Translations under genes and position numbers: made by a program
Notes under the pieces: model-generated
Databases searched by the model: none
Seen by the model: only the letters and a program-made list of their open reading frames with translations
Told to the model about the DNA's origin: nothing
Source of the DNA: Kazachstania africana CBS 2517
Taxonomy: Eukaryota; Ascomycota; Saccharomycetes; Saccharomycetales; Saccharomycetaceae
Direction of reading: 5' to 3'
DNA length: 64,000 nt
Assembly: GCF_000304475.1 (NCBI RefSeq)
Contig: NC_018943.1
Location: 124,001 to 188,000, forward strand
Part shown: piece after piece, positions 50,632 through 59,780 of the stretch
How the letters are laid out: every line of letters starts with the position of its first letter
Numbering within the stretch: the first letter of the stretch is position 1

Positions 50632-51528
50632 TTAGTATTTGCCTTCAACTATTATTTGCCAAACCTTATATGTTCCCGTGTACGTGTTGACGTCCTTAGT
50701 GACGCAGCTGGAGCTGGGGTCGTCCCCGTAGCAGTCGTCATCAGCTAAGGCACCATACCAAGAATACGTTTTGCGTTTAGTGCATGACAGTAACTCATCA
50801 GGCCCCACTGTATACGTCTTAGCGTTACCCTTTATGCAGTCATGGTGAGGCCACGCTGTAAAGTCAAGATCGTACTTTGCATTAGGGTTTCGAACCATGA
50901 AGGATGCAAAGGAGTTTTTGTTATTGTCCTGGCACATATCAGTTGTGTCTATAAACTTCTCATCACTCCCGCATCCACTCTCCTCAGACATGAAGGAGTA
51001 GTAGTAACTGCTCGACCTCCTCATATATGAGCTGCCATCCGTAGGTAACGGCTGGCTCGTGCCGGTGGCTTCAGTAGCCCTTTGTAATCTCCGAACGCCT
51101 GTAATTCGACGCCCAGACAATACTATATCGAGCAGCGTGCCGATTGGCGTATCTTCTGGGTCAAGGACGGGCCCCTCCAGTACTGCTGTTGCAAGTCCGT
51201 AGCCATATAACTGCCGACATCTCCTCACAGCCGTTATATAATTGGAGGGGCGATTGAACGTTAACCCTGGGTGTATTATTAGCGTGCCCGACTGGTCAAC
51301 AGCTACAGTTGTATTGACAGGATAGCCGTTGGCCCTGAGACACTGTTGCACGTTTAAAACGTCTGTGGCAGTTGTGTTATCACGTGAAAGAGGAACGTCC
51401 GGGTAATTATGAGGGCGCGTGCAAGCCAGCGTTGTCTCAGCTCGATCGATCGCTCCAGCTAAGGCGGAGTAGCTTAAAACAGACATGACGAATTTGAGAA
51501 TTGTTGAAATTGACTTAATGGATGCCAT
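50632..51528 (-). CDS. Secreted Cys-rich protein, possible killer-toxin-like precursor
   Basis: I do not recognise this 298-residue product with certainty. It begins with a basic residue and a hydrophobic stretch (about 9-26, ending Ala-Gly-Ala) that looks like a secretion signal. There are nine Cys: three in the first half and six in the last third. Asn-x-Thr glycosylation sites occur near residues 51 and 72. Arg-Arg pairs occur in the middle third, the last just before a Ser/Tyr-rich stretch, so Kex2-type processing into two chains is possible. The layout (signal, N-chain, dibasic sites, Cys-rich C-chain) recalls yeast killer preprotoxins, and chromosomal killer genes of about this size are known, but that is a guess by layout. 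The base composition stands out: 33 of 60 bases at 51061-51120 are G or C, against 17 of 60 at 52261-52320. This suggests transfer or recent arrival. Confidence 0.6.
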   Translation of the reverse strand: MASIKSISTILKFVMSVLSYSALAGAIDRAETTLACTRPHNYPDVPLSRDNTTATDVLNVQQCLRANGYPVNTTVAVDQSGTLIIHPGLTFNRPSNYITAVRRCRQLYGYGLATAVLEGPVLDPEDTPIGTLLDIVLSGRRITGVRRLQRATEATGTSQPLPTDGSSYMRRSSSYYYSFMSEESGCGSDEKFIDTTDMCQDNNKNSFASFMVRNPNAKYDLDFTAWPHHDCIKGNAKTYTVGPDELLSCTKRKTYSWYGALADDDCYGDDPSSSCVTKDVNTYTGTYKVWQIIVEGKY

Positions 51529-52265
51529 GTTGTGACAATCAAAATCTAACAGTTAGTTGAAATAAGCCACACCACTAGATTGCAAAACCAGTCTTAAACT
51601 CTATAGTAAAAAACCAGTATGTCTCTGTCTTTTCTCTGTATAAGGAGAATCCCAATTAAAAGAGGAAAAGACGTTCTTTCCATATTTAATGGTGCCTATT
51701 TATACTTTAAATGCTTGACACTGTCGTCAAAGATATAGTGTGATTTTTTCACTTGTTACTTGCGCGTCCTTCTATGGGTTCAGTCTATTTATACAACTAG
51801 CGAATCTTCTCATAAAGGCAAACCGTTGTATTAACTTTCTTCATTGTCATTTACCAATATATAATATTCTAGTCTGGGGATTTGCGATATAGTACTATAG
51901 ACCCGTCAAAATTTCGTTTAAAGCACTTTATGTTCCACAGTCGGAGGAGGATGCAGTAGTTATCGAAACCACATGATGCCGAAATGGCCAAAGGAAAATA
52001 CCTCTTGGAAACAATAAACTGTTGCTCTTTTTGTCATTTCACTACCTCAAACGATGGCTTACAAGGAAGAACTCAAAAACTTCAAAAGCTTGCTTTAGTC
52101 TCCACCGCACAAGTATTTTAAATATCTTGAATGATTCTGGATCAAAATTCCAGAAAAAATGAAACTCGTATCTTAATTATGAATGTTATATATATTGCGT
52201 GTATAAACCTGAACCAAACTCCCAATATTGAAATAAACAAAATAATTATAAGAGCAGCAATCTAC
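51529..52265. other. Spacer at the boundary between variable and syntenic DNA
   Basis: 737 bp with no open frame worth noting. It separates the secreted-protein gene from the 3' end of SIC1. In S. cerevisiae the neighbour on this side of SIC1 is EMP46, and no trace of a lectin-like EMP46 frame is visible here. Confidence 0.5.
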
Positions 52266-53117
52266 CTAACTATCATTATCTGAATCAACAAAATCCGTAT
52301 TGCTACAGTTTTCATAAATTTCTCTTTCAAATAACATTTTTGGTTTGATTGCGCTATCACTCACTTCTTTTGTCTTCACAATTTCACCATTTTTGTTCAA
52401 ATAGGTAACTTCTTTATCAATTCTACCATTTTCCTTTTTCAATATTTGCATTCTTTTATTTCTTAATTTACGGCTTGGCACTTTAGTTGATTCAAATGGA
52501 TTAATTAATTTTCCTTTATTAATAAATTCTTCCTCACTATCACTATCTGCCGCGCCAGTTTTCGAAGAATTGTTATTCCATTCTTCTGCTAATTTGAATG
52601 ATATGAGTTTATCACTTGGGGTTGCCGGTACTTCCTTATGATGTTTTGTTCTCTTTGGTGGCAGTAAGGAACTTTGTGAAGCAAATGTCTGGGTATCTTC
52701 GGTACCACTTTCTTCGTCGTCACTCTCACGTTTATTGGGGAACAAAATCCTGCTTACATTCTGTAAAATTTTATCATTATCTGTATTAGTTTTAGTAATG
52801 GAACTTCTTCTCTGTGATACAAATTCAGGAGATTTAAGCCCATTAAATGGTGAAAACATGGCCTGTTGTTGATTTCTTGGATGAAGTAAAAGTGGGATAC
52901 CATTTTTCATTGAATTTGTAGATGAATTAAGTTGATGTTTCTGTACAGTGGAGGGAGTAACCGGAGCAGTTAAACTCGTATTCTTTTGAGGTGTAGCTGG
53001 TTCTACAGTAACCTTTCTATTCAATGATGGTAAAGACGGTCCAAACGTCAAAGTATCGTCAACGACATTGCTCGATTGGTTGTGTCTTGATCTAGGCGGA
53101 GTAGAAGGATGGTTCAT
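52266..53117 (-). CDS. SIC1: Sic1 inhibitor of S-phase Cdk (Cdc28-Clb)
   Basis: Sic1 blocks Cdc28-Clb5/6 in G1 and is destroyed by SCF-Cdc4 after multisite phosphorylation, and it helps mitotic exit. The 283-residue product matches the S. cerevisiae length (284) and begins with the same STPPRSR element. Cdk-type Ser/Thr-Pro sites lie at 6, 42, 54, 89, 96 and 166. The RILF cyclin-docking motif is at 123-126. The segment VPATPSDKLISFKLAEEWNN at 163-182, start of the C-terminal inhibitory domain, is the best-conserved part. The middle is low-complexity and Asn/Ser-rich, as in the family. Order and orientation relative to BOS1 and FMP25 match S. cerevisiae YLR077-YLR079. Confidence is high. Confidence 0.95.
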   Translation of the reverse strand: MNHPSTPPRSRHNQSSNVVDDTLTFGPSLPSLNRKVTVEPATPQKNTSLTAPVTPSTVQKHQLNSSTNSMKNGIPLLLHPRNQQQAMFSPFNGLKSPEFVSQRRSSITKTNTDNDKILQNVSRILFPNKRESDDEESGTEDTQTFASQSSLLPPKRTKHHKEVPATPSDKLISFKLAEEWNNNSSKTGAADSDSEEEFINKGKLINPFESTKVPSRKLRNKRMQILKKENGRIDKEVTYLNKNGEIVKTKEVSDSAIKPKMLFEREIYENCSNTDFVDSDNDS

Positions 53118-54128
53118 ATTCTTGCAGCGAATTTTATGAAATATGGAGTTTTAAGGTCTCTTGCGACAATAGAAATGGAAAAGCAGTGAAGGTAGACTGT
53201 CCGCTTGTTGTTTTATATCAAAATATGCCAGGGAGGCTAATAGCAACTTGGGTTATATGTATATATATTTGTATTACCAACTCGATTCCCAAATTAATGT
53301 ATATGAACCAGCATTGGATTGCTAAATTTTGCCAGCCATTGATTTTTTTTCTTTGCGACGCGTAAAGAGAAAAATCGAAGTTAACGTGTACTGTGCGAGA
53401 TTGGAGGACGTGCAGAGAAATAGCCGTAGGAGTGTGTTTTTGAAATATCCCGGAATTGTATGGGATTTCAAATATCTCGCAGGGTAGCAGCATGCTAAAA
53501 TAACGAGGACAATGGCAGATGCCACTGACGATTTGGGCAGCCGTTTCACATTGGGACGATTTCCGATGCATCAGTTGGATACGGTGGGCCTGTACCTTCT
53601 GCCGCCACCATTGCGTTTTTTGCTGCTGTTCTTCGGGCACGATCACGGTAATGAATCACACTGTGTCCAATGGGGATGACCCTCTCACCTCCACTCAGAT
53701 CATGAATCTGCTACGTGTTTGCATAATGTGCACTGATCCCGAAGAGTTAGAATGAGCATCATGCGAACGGGATTATGAAACATATCAATCTAGAGTTTCT
53801 GTCATTATCTTCTCTATTTGCGCCAGATCGGGGAGTGCTACACCAGGGAAATTTCTACGAGCAAAGTACGACTTGCGCTCATTCCAAAATTGCGATCTTT
53901 CCCATCAAAATTGCAATTCTCACTTGGCTTCTATACGTTCTCTGTCAGTAGTGGCGATGTATTTATTATATACCACGCCGTTCGTTCTATAAACATAATT
54001 TTCATGAAAAAAAATTGAAATTGGACAACTGATATATACTCATAAGATGAAATTAAAAACAGTTGTCAACATCATAACTGGAGTTGGGGGTGCCAAACAG
54101 ATAAGACCTGTGTAAGATAGAACAAGCA
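53118..54128. other. SIC1-BOS1 divergent spacer with a G+C-rich island
   Basis: A 1 kb spacer holding both promoters. Between about 53510 and 53760 the base composition jumps (35 of 60 bases are G or C at 53581-53640). There a 55-codon frame (53512-53679, beginning MADATDDLGSRF) ends in TGA, and the +1 frame continues to 53755 (ending CIMCTDPEELE). This could be the remains of a small gene or a frameshifted one, but I recognise neither half. A 142-codon frame on the other strand (53218-53646) looks like its shadow. Confidence 0.35.
53306..53313 (+). promoter_or_regulatory. Swi5/Ace2-type site upstream of SIC1
   Basis: The sequence AACCAGCA fits the RRCCAGCR consensus of Swi5 and Ace2 and lies about 190 bp before the SIC1 start. 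A second CCAGC core occurs near 53331-53337. SIC1 is a known Swi5/Ace2 target at the end of mitosis in S. cerevisiae. The element is short and could occur by chance, so the support comes mainly from its position. Confidence 0.5.
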
Positions 54129-54818
54129 ATGAACGCCTTATACAACCATGCATTGAAACAGAAGAGTCAATTGACTTCTGATCTGGCAAAATTTGAAAAT
54201 AATCTTATGACTTCACCAATATCTCTTCAAGGTTCAATATCAGCAACTTTAGTATCTTTCGAAAAGACTATAAATCAATACAACGATTTCTTATCAAAGA
54301 ATAAAGAATTAGAAGATAACGAAAAATATAGCAATAGATTAGATCAATTACGTGAAGAATTAAACAATTTTTCAACAAAATTTAAAGATTTAAAGAAAAA
54401 TTATAACGAATTAAATAACGATAAGATGAGAAAAAATTTATTTGGTACGACATCTTCTGAAAACCCCTTTGACGAAGATACTACTATAAGCAATAGACGA
54501 AGACATCAACAAAATGATGCCAACGATTTAAATATGTTTGATGGCTTACAAAAGGAAAATTCAATCTTTAACAGAGGTAATTCACAGTTAGATTATATAT
54601 TAGAAATGGGTCAAAACTCTCTAAATGATATCATTGAACAAAATCACATTTTAGAAAAAGTTCAAGATACTTTAACTAAATCGTTAAGAACTTTGAATGT
54701 CTCAGAAGATACTATCCAACTAATCAATAGAAGAGCATTCCATGATAAATTAATATTCTGGTTTGCATTATTCTGTCTATTTTTGGGTATTTATTTCATT
54801 ATTAAGTTTCTAAGATAG
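54129..54818 (+). CDS. BOS1: Bos1 v-SNARE of ER-Golgi transport
   Basis: Bos1 is the Qb-SNARE that pairs with Sed5, Sec22 and Bet1 in fusion of ER-derived COPII vesicles with the Golgi. The 229-residue product (S. cerevisiae 244) starts MNALYNHALKQK and carries the conserved APISLQGS-like stretch SPISLQGSISATL near 29-41. The SNARE motif lies at about 140-200 (RGNSQLDYILEMGQ onward) and the single C-terminal anchor at about 208-227 (LIFWFALFCLFLGIYFII). It converges on FMP25 with only 52 bp between the stops. The S. cerevisiae gene has an intron near its 5' end. Here the frame is continuous from the ATG, with no splice signals needed. Confidence 0.96.
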   Translation: MNALYNHALKQKSQLTSDLAKFENNLMTSPISLQGSISATLVSFEKTINQYNDFLSKNKELEDNEKYSNRLDQLREELNNFSTKFKDLKKNYNELNNDKMRKNLFGTTSSENPFDEDTTISNRRRHQQNDANDLNMFDGLQKENSIFNRGNSQLDYILEMGQNSLNDIIEQNHILEKVQDTLTKSLRTLNVSEDTIQLINRRAFHDKLIFWFALFCLFLGIYFIIKFLR

Positions 54819-54870
54819 AAGAAGAACCAAAAAAATAAGTATGTATATAAATATATATGGTAAGTATATT

Positions 54871-56526
54871 TCAATTTTTAACGCAATATAGACAACTACT
54901 TTCTTTGCCAACACTTAATTTATGCCTTGTTCCATCTAATTTTAATAAGCTATCTAAATTTTTTTCAAATTCAATACCTGGCTCCAAAATTGACGGTATC
55001 GTTATCGGTTGAGAAATTTTATATTTCTTTGTCTTTTGTACTGTACCAATTTGCCCTCTGTCATTCAAACCCCACCCTTTCACTATACCATCTGTAGTAG
55101 TGACAAATATATGGTTACTGTCTTTATTACAAATCCAATTTGTAACATTTGTATCCTGAAGAAATTTAATTAATTTTGGCTCAAACTCTGAATTTTTAAA
55201 ATGACCATTTCCTAATTCACCATTTAACCCATTACCAAATGAAAAATAGTTAATTTGTTTCGTAATAGGGTTCAATACTGTAATAAACGATGTTTCACTA
55301 CAGCAATTAATGTCAATATAGCTTAATGTATCTCTATTACCAGTAAAATACTGCTTTATACCTCTATTAGATATCATTCTTGGATACGGCAGAAATTCAT
55401 TTTCATAGGTAATGAGGAAACCCAACTGTCCATTTCTATTGAGGCCAAAAGTGAATAAGTTACCTTGAGAATCAATAGCTAATGTATGATACTTACCACA
55501 ACTCATTTTCACAATATTATTCAGTAATTCGACTTCAAATAGTTCATTAGTAGGTGGAATATTATCAAATTGTGAAAAGTTTGGCAAACCAAATTGACCA
55601 AATGATTTTTTCTTCGAATCGTTATTACTAGAATATCCAGTAGAACATGTATAAGCTTTCCCAACATTTGACACCAATGCTAGATGATTTTCTCCGGTAT
55701 CAAACTGAATAATTTTCGATTCTTTCCTTTGACGATCGAAAATTTTGGATGTGTCAATAACTAGATTATATCTCGCTCTCTTTAACCAGGGTATATTGAA
55801 CCATGTTATATTTTCATATTTTATAAACTTGTCAGTCAAATTATCGATTTCTTTCAAAGGTATAACAAGAATCTGGCCTTTGCCATTCAATGCGTAACAA
55901 CAATTATTTGATTCTTTAATGTGAACCAAATTCTGTCTTGATAAAACCAATTTCAACCGTTCATTCGAAATTTCCCAATTAAATAAATCTCCGTTTTTAT
56001 CGATTACGAGATTATGTCTATCATTAACCAAACAGACATCCTTAAGTATCATACCATCAAAAAGCTTTACTCTTTTGGGAATTCCTGTCCACGATTCATC
56101 CTGAAAGTCACGATCTCCCCAGTAATACAATCCCGGCACAGACAAGCCTAATTCGCTATCAAGAGGAATGAACGGGACAGATAGCTTCTTTTTCTTTTTC
56201 TTCAGGGCTGGTTTCACAAGGGAATCCTCTATCATTGATTTATTCTCATAATTGTGTCGATAAAGATAAAAGGCAGAACCTGCAGCAGTAGCTGTGAAAA
56301 CCGCTGTAATGAATCCAACTTTCAAAAAGTTCAATCTTCTAATAATGACATTTCTATAGTTGATACTTTTATCACCAGGCAATTTCTTAAAATTCGATCT
56401 CTTGGACTTAAAATCTTGTAAATTAACCTTTTGAGCTAGAATTTCTGAATCATCAAATTTAGGTACATTTCTTAAATTGCGGGAAATTACCTTGGAATAT
56501 CGTAGCAGCAGTTTATTCGAATTCAT
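54871..56526 (-). CDS. FMP25: Fmp25 mitochondrial RCC1-repeat protein
   Basis: Fmp25 is a mitochondrial inner-membrane protein needed for assembly of respiratory complex III in yeast. The 551-residue product (S. cerevisiae 583) begins MNSNKLLLRYSK, a basic amphipathic presequence. The frame extends 11 codons upstream only from a GTG and was trimmed. One membrane segment lies at about 68-89 (VGFITAVFTATAAG). From about 130 on the protein shows RCC1-type blades, for example YYWGDRDFQDESW, HTLAIDSQGNLFTFGLNRNG, NYFSFGNGLNGELGNG and GWGLNDRGQIG. Position between BOS1 and RPL10 matches S. cerevisiae YLR077W. The call rests on synteny plus repeats and is firm. Confidence 0.92.
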   Translation of the reverse strand: MNSNKLLLRYSKVISRNLRNVPKFDDSEILAQKVNLQDFKSKRSNFKKLPGDKSINYRNVIIRRLNFLKVGFITAVFTATAAGSAFYLYRHNYENKSMIEDSLVKPALKKKKKKLSVPFIPLDSELGLSVPGLYYWGDRDFQDESWTGIPKRVKLFDGMILKDVCLVNDRHNLVIDKNGDLFNWEISNERLKLVLSRQNLVHIKESNNCCYALNGKGQILVIPLKEIDNLTDKFIKYENITWFNIPWLKRARYNLVIDTSKIFDRQRKESKIIQFDTGENHLALVSNVGKAYTCSTGYSSNNDSKKKSFGQFGLPNFSQFDNIPPTNELFEVELLNNIVKMSCGKYHTLAIDSQGNLFTFGLNRNGQLGFLITYENEFLPYPRMISNRGIKQYFTGNRDTLSYIDINCCSETSFITVLNPITKQINYFSFGNGLNGELGNGHFKNSEFEPKLIKFLQDTNVTNWICNKDSNHIFVTTTDGIVKGWGLNDRGQIGTVQKTKKYKISQPITIPSILEPGIEFEKNLDSLLKLDGTRHKLSVGKESSCLYCVKN

Positions 56527-56678
56527 ACTACAATTCAACGATTCACATGTAGTCAACACTTCTTGTACAACCGGTGTATTCGGAATATTTTGGGATCACA
56601 TTCAAATTTTAATGAGTCCCAAAACCCTAATAAATATCGCTGCTTCAAGCAGTTCGCACTTACAAAAAATAAAAATAA

Positions 56679-56761
56679 TGAAGGATGCGAGGTTCGAACT
56701 CGCGCGGACACCGTCCAACAGATCTTAAGTCTGCCGCCTTAGACCACTCGGCCAACCCTCC
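56679..56761 (-). tRNA. tRNA-Leu (anticodon UAA), second copy
   Basis: The reverse complement of these 83 bases is the same as the gene at 24565-24647, including the TAA anticodon, long variable arm and GTTCGAACC T-arm. It lies between FMP25 and RPL10. The flanks are unrelated to those of the first copy apart from an ATTATTTTT tail that serves as terminator. Confidence 0.97.
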
Positions 56762-57025
56762 ATATAAATCGTTGAAAAAATATTTTTAATGTGATTATAA
56801 TACTGCAAGTACGATGGACACTGGCTGTTACAAAACTCTCCCAGCAGCATCTAGTTCTCATACACCCCATCAATCTATCATGATTTCTTCTTTAAAGTTA
56901 CCCATATTGATTGATTTGGTTGATCAGAATTATGGGAAACATATACAAGAGATAACAGCTAGAAAAAAAATTTTTTTTTGTTTAGAAAAGGAATACTTAA
57001 TAAATTACATAAGAAATTAAATAAT

Positions 57026-57691
57026 TTAAGCTTGTTGAGCGAAGTATTCTGGGAATTCTCTGTAGTTTTCTTCTAAAGAACCCTTCTTGGATAAGAACTT
57101 AACGAAAGCACCGTCATCCTTGACTTCACCAGCGTCTCTTCTCTTGACGTATTCAGCTCTGTCTAAGTTGGTGAAACCCCACTTCTTGGAGATAATGATC
57201 TTTTGTTGACCTGGGAACTTGTATCTGGCTCTTCTTAAACCTTCGATAACAACGTCCTTGTTGTTGTCCTTGGTTCTGACAGAGAAGATAATTTGACCAA
57301 TGTCAACTCTAGCGGCTAAACCGTGTGGCTTACCCCAAGCACCTCTCATACCTTGTTGTAATCTATCCGCACCGGCACAGGACAACATCTTGTTAATTCT
57401 TAAGACGTGGAATGGGTGGACTCTGACTCTTAAGTGGAAAGCATCTCTACCAGAGATCTTGGTCATGTACTTGTTAGCACAGATACGAGCAGCTTCTAAA
57501 GCTTCAGAAGATAATTGTTCTAATTCGTTGGAGACTAAGTGGACACATAATGGGAATTCATCGACGGTAGCCTTCTTCTTACCTAAATCGTAGATTCTGA
57601 TCTTAGAGTCTGGAACAGCTCTGTTGTATCTAGACTTTGGGTAAGGCTTGTTCTTTTGATATCTGTAACATCTAGCTGGTCTTCTAGCCAT
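57026..57691 (-). CDS. RPL10: Ribosomal protein L10 (uL16)
   Basis: Component of the large ribosomal subunit at the corridor to the peptidyl-transferase centre, loaded late in the cytoplasm with Sqt1 and needed for Nmd3 and Tif6 release. The product is 221 residues, exactly the S. cerevisiae length, and begins [20 protein letters not shown]. It includes the conserved [17 protein letters not shown] and the segment [20 protein letters not shown], which contains the P-site loop. Codon choice is strongly biased, as in highly expressed genes. There is no intron. Paired Rap1-type sites lie 280-310 bp upstream. Confidence 0.98.
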   Translation of the reverse strand: MARRPARCYRYQKNKPYPKSRYNRAVPDSKIRIYDLGKKKATVDEFPLCVHLVSNELEQLSSEALEAARICANKYMTKISGRDAFHLRVRVHPFHVLRINKMLSCAGADRLQQGMRGAWGKPHGLAARVDIGQIIFSVRTKDNNKDVVIEGLRRARYKFPGQQKIIISKKWGFTNLDRAEYVKRRDAGEVKDDGAFVKFLSKKGSLEENYREFPEYFAQQA

Positions 57692-58172
57692 TTTTAATGT
57701 TTTTTGATCTGATGTGTTTCAAGAAAGAACTTAAAATATAAAATAAGAAGAGAGAAAAGTGTTTTTTAAATAGAGGTTAAAATGAATTACAGTCAAATTG
57801 TCTCTATTACTAAAAATTTGTAATCTTGGAATTCTCTTCCGATGAGAAGGTGAATTTCCGCATCACACAAAATTTTGTCAAACTTCCGCTTCCGTTTTTC
57901 TTCTTTTGGTAATTTTTTATTTTTTTATTTATTTTCTGCAACTTTTGTTTGAAAAATGTCTAGAATAAAGGTTTGGGTGGACTAATGGATGCACGGATGG
58001 AGGGCACTGTCCAAAAACGGCAAAAGACAGTCAAACATTTGATTTTTTTTTTCCCCTTCTCTGCGAAAAATCGATCGATGAGATGACAAGAAACAAAAAA
58101 AAAATTTTCTGATTGATAGAGAGAGATGACCTGTACTATTAGAAGAAGAGTGATTCAATATACCGGTGAACT
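57692..58172. other. RPL10-BUD20 divergent promoter region
   Basis: A 481 bp gap between two divergent starts. It holds the Rap1-type pair described separately and several A/T homopolymer runs (for example 57907-57936 and 58040-58053), and no gene. Confidence 0.6.
57971..57999 (+). promoter_or_regulatory. Paired Rap1-type sites for RPL10 (and perhaps BUD20)
   Basis: ATGCACGGATG at 57989-57999 fits the RPG-box form of the Rap1 site, and GTTTGGGTGG at 57971-57980 is a second, weaker match in the same orientation, about 20 bp away. Two closely spaced Rap1 sites 250-450 bp before the start are typical of ribosomal-protein promoters in Saccharomyces, and T-rich tracts follow on the RPL10 side. 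The divergent BUD20 start is 175 bp away on the other side, so the element may serve both. Confidence 0.6.
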
Positions 58173-58670
58173 ATGGGTAGATATTCTGTTAAGAGATACA
58201 AGACAAAGAGAAGAACGAAGGATTTAGACCTTATATACGAGGATCTAGCGTCACAAAAACGTATTCAAAAATTATTAAACCAGCCATTAGATGAAACAAA
58301 ACCAGGTTTAGGTCAACATTACTGTATACATTGTGCTAAATACTGTGAAACAGCCATTGCTTTGAAGACGCATTTGAAAACGAAAGTCCATAAGAGGAGA
58401 GTAAAAGAGTTGAAAAGCGTTCCGTACACACAAGAAGTCGCTGACGCTGCTGCAGGTTACAATTTAAATAAATTCTTAAATAGAGTGGAACAAGTTAAAA
58501 CAGCAGTGGGCCCAGCAAAGGAAAATAACGAAAATTTATTGCATGAACATCTAGAAACTACTTTGGCTAATGTAAAATCGACTGAACCAACTCTACCATG
58601 GACGGATCAAAATGAAACTACTATAGAACAACAAGAACAAAATATTAATGAAGAGATTATAATGAAATAG
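58173..58670 (+). CDS. BUD20: Bud20 60S ribosome export factor
   Basis: Bud20 is a shuttling C2H2 zinc-finger protein that binds pre-60S particles and helps nuclear export. The 165 residues match the S. cerevisiae size (166). The N-terminus is very basic (MGRYSVKRYKTKRRTKDLDL), a likely nuclear signal and rRNA-binding part. The finger uses Cys51, Cys54, His67 and His73 (HYCIHCAKYC, then THLKTKVHKRR). The C-terminal third is acidic and Glu/Gln/Asn-rich. It is divergent from RPL10 and ends 69 bp from the OTU1 stop. The order matches YLR074-YLR075. Confidence 0.95.
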   Translation: MGRYSVKRYKTKRRTKDLDLIYEDLASQKRIQKLLNQPLDETKPGLGQHYCIHCAKYCETAIALKTHLKTKVHKRRVKELKSVPYTQEVADAAAGYNLNKFLNRVEQVKTAVGPAKENNENLLHEHLETTLANVKSTEPTLPWTDQNETTIEQQEQNINEEIIMK

Positions 58671-58676
58671 TCAAGT

Positions 58677-58698
58677 ATACATACATACATACATACAT
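58677..58698. repeat. ATAC microsatellite after BUD20
   Basis: Five tandem ATAC units followed by a partial unit, directly after the BUD20 stop and between the two converging genes. Short tetranucleotide runs like this vary between strains. Confidence 0.9.
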
Positions 58699-58739
58699 AT
58701 ATTAGAAAACTCTCTTTTTGTACATTAGGAAACAAAGAA

Positions 58740-59621
58740 TCATGTCGATGCTTGACCAAAATCAGTATGTCCTGTGGATTCTGCATGCTTGGCGACATCT
58801 CTCTCTCCGACAAATTTCATGCGACAGACATTACAAATGATCTTAGCCTTCTGCGTATTGAAACAATACCCATTTGCTTTCAATTTCTTGGCAATATCCA
58901 ATGAATTGGACAGAATCTGGCTCGTTAATTTCTCATCATTTTTTTGGAAAACTGTCTTACCATAATCTACTTCCATACAATCGTAATGAATACCATTAAA
59001 TAAAATAATAATAAAATCGTTAAATTTATCATCATTAAATTTTTCAAACTTATTAATATCAACGTCTAACACATAGATGGCAACATTAAGGTGTTTTGAT
59101 AGTATCGCAATTTCAATTCCGCCACCCCATGAACTTAAGTCAAGTATCCATGCCGCATATTCCCTATTAGGTCTTCCCAATATGGCATCATTGTACTCAG
59201 CTTTATTATTTTGTATTTCACTCGAAACGATCTGTCGTAATTCTAAAGATAACGAAATATCTTTATATACTGAATACGATATCGAATGAAAAAGACATGA
59301 ATTATCATCAGGGACAGTATGTACTTGTAATATGGCACGTCCCACATTACTATCTTCAATTATTGCCTGAGAATCTTTTAATTTTGGCATAGATGGCTTG
59401 ACTACATCACCACCATTCCTTACTATTCTTACTTTTTCACCTGAACTTAACCCAATATCAACCAATTTTGCCACTTTACTATTTTCTTCAATGTCAAGTC
59501 TAAGTGGCGGATATCCAAATCTAATTGCCACAGCATCGGGGGCCCCAATCTCTTCGATCAAATCATTAAGTGTCGCATTATTATCGATAGATACCACTTT
59601 ATTATCTACTTTTAATCTCAT
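58740..59621 (-). CDS. OTU1: Otu1 deubiquitinase, Cdc48 cofactor
   Basis: Otu1 trims ubiquitin chains from substrates handled by Cdc48/p97. The 293-residue product starts at the ATG at 59619-59621 (MRLKVDNK). A 13-codon upstream extension begins with GTG and is dropped. The N-terminal ubiquitin-like (UBX-like) domain, about 1-70, contains RFGYPP. The OTU catalytic core has DDNSCLFH with Cys109 as the nucleophile and its Asp at 106, and FNGIHYD with His212. A C-terminal C2H2 finger uses Cys263, Cys266, His279 and His285 (CNVCRMKF, then HAESTGH). The start fits the S. cerevisiae protein (301 residues). In S. cerevisiae OTU1 is on chromosome VI beside LAM5, while BUD20 and LAM6 are on XII. Here OTU1 lies between BUD20 and a LAM gene. 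Confidence 0.96.
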   Translation of the reverse strand: MRLKVDNKVVSIDNNATLNDLIEEIGAPDAVAIRFGYPPLRLDIEENSKVAKLVDIGLSSGEKVRIVRNGGDVVKPSMPKLKDSQAIIEDSNVGRAILQVHTVPDDNSCLFHSISYSVYKDISLSLELRQIVSSEIQNNKAEYNDAILGRPNREYAAWILDLSSWGGGIEIAILSKHLNVAIYVLDVDINKFEKFNDDKFNDFIIILFNGIHYDCMEVDYGKTVFQKNDEKLTSQILSNSLDIAKKLKANGYCFNTQKAKIICNVCRMKFVGERDVAKHAESTGHTDFGQAST

Positions 59622-59780
59622 ATCTTTCACTACCGTTCTTATCAAATGTATGCCCTTCACACAGTCCTCATCATCTCTTTTTTTCCCTCTTTAATATACG
59701 TCCCAATATCATGTAGTGTGGCTCTCGTCCGACAGTGAAAATAAAAAAGAATATACAATACTACTTACTATACGTTTAGT

